NCBI GenBank assembly: GCA_031002005.1
Contig: CM061918.1
Location: 47,032,047-47,096,046 of the forward strand
Direction of reading: 5' to 3'
DNA: 64,000 bases
Origin: Vandiemenella viatica
Lineage: Eukaryota > Arthropoda > Insecta > Orthoptera > Morabidae
Positions within the stretch are counted from its first letter, which is position 1; each line of letters starts with the position of its first letter. The notes beneath the pieces are model-generated. The model was not told where the DNA came from and made no database searches. It saw only the letters and a program-made list of their open reading frames with translations. Positions 63,891 to 64,000 of this stretch are shown here, piece by piece. A program made the translations under genes and the position numbers.

Positions 63891-64000
63891 CATATTATGC
63901 AGACTCGGTGTTGTTTGGGACCAATGCTTCGTTACCAACAACTTTCTATATTAAATTCTGGCAAAGAAATTCTTAATCCACGCATACGAAGTCGCGGGTA
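63891..64000 (-). repeat. ACTAGC...CCCGCGA dispersed repeat, cut by the window end
   Basis: Minus strand TACCCGCGACTTCGTATGCG, ccagaatttaatatagaaag, ggtcccaaacaacaccgagt and ctgcataatatgacag. Same repeat as 52858-53035 and 2098-2266. The start ACTAGC lies beyond the window. Confidence 0.65.

Overview
The window looks like a transposon graveyard from an AT-rich arthropod nuclear genome. I recognise no host protein-coding gene, no rRNA, no true tRNA gene and no bacterial or viral operon. The evidence for an arthropod is the mix of elements: LINEs with an I-type domain order (gag zinc fingers, endonuclease, RT, RNase H) and CR1/Jockey-like and RTE-like LINEs. Tc1, mariner, hAT, DUF4817-type and Helitron DNA transposons, Penelope-like hammerhead modules and a very abundant tRNA-derived SINE complete it. 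The SINE body resembles repeats I remember from orthopteroid insects, so a polyneopteran insect is my best but unproven guess. A run of exactly 1000 N (12032-13031) marks a scaffold gap.

Layout. 1-1534: Helitron-like repeat, two pieces. 2.1-3.4 kb: dispersed repeat, RTE LINE remnant, SINE. 3.6-7.09 kb (minus): an old RNase H remnant, then LINE A, whose 490-codon RT frame and RNase H survive almost whole. 7.09-12.03 kb (minus): LINE B, with five covarying hairpins in its 3' UTR and ORF1 zinc knuckles running into the gap. 13.0-13.6 kb: deleted DUF4817-type transposon. 15.4-16.7 kb: SINE and LINE D copy 1, itself split by a SINE with a perfect 11-bp target duplication. 17.3-24.0 kb: SINE pieces, inverted repeats, LINE E copy 1, RTE and Tc1 fragments. 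25.8-27.7 kb: array of alternating A/B units next to a 49-base poly(T). 28.1-30.0 kb: SINEs and a well-preserved hammerhead-like motif. 31.4-33.3 kb: a minisatellite of about 27-bp units with higher-order structure, split by a LINE tail. 34.3-34.7 kb: tandem array made from a SINE body.

39.17-42.55 kb is the best-resolved locus. An inverted pair of about 400-bp modules, each carrying a hammerhead-like motif, has its left arm broken by a Helitron (39280-40362, exactly between A and T) and by a Tc1 element (40570-42023, at TA). The intact right arm supplies the empty site for both. The Tc1 element has itself become a near-perfect palindrome of its C-terminal half.

43.4-45.2 kb: SINEs, including a double-tailed chimera that inserted as one unit. 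45.5-49.03 kb: a hAT element with an 8-bp target duplication and a second small hAT nested inside it. 49.4-50.7 kb: LINE D copy 2, the best-preserved RT of its family here. 51-55.5 kb: SINEs, LINE D-like copy 3 and composite tRNA-like repeats. 57.6-58.9 kb: complete but decayed mariner. 60.2-60.9 kb: LINE E copy 2. 62.6-64.0 kb: inverted Helitron fragment and composite repeats.

The elements do not form a cooperating system. Their relations are of nesting and parasitism, with the SINEs presumably mobilised by a LINE I cannot identify from the window. All insertion calls come from reading the sequence by eye; no alignment or database search was run.
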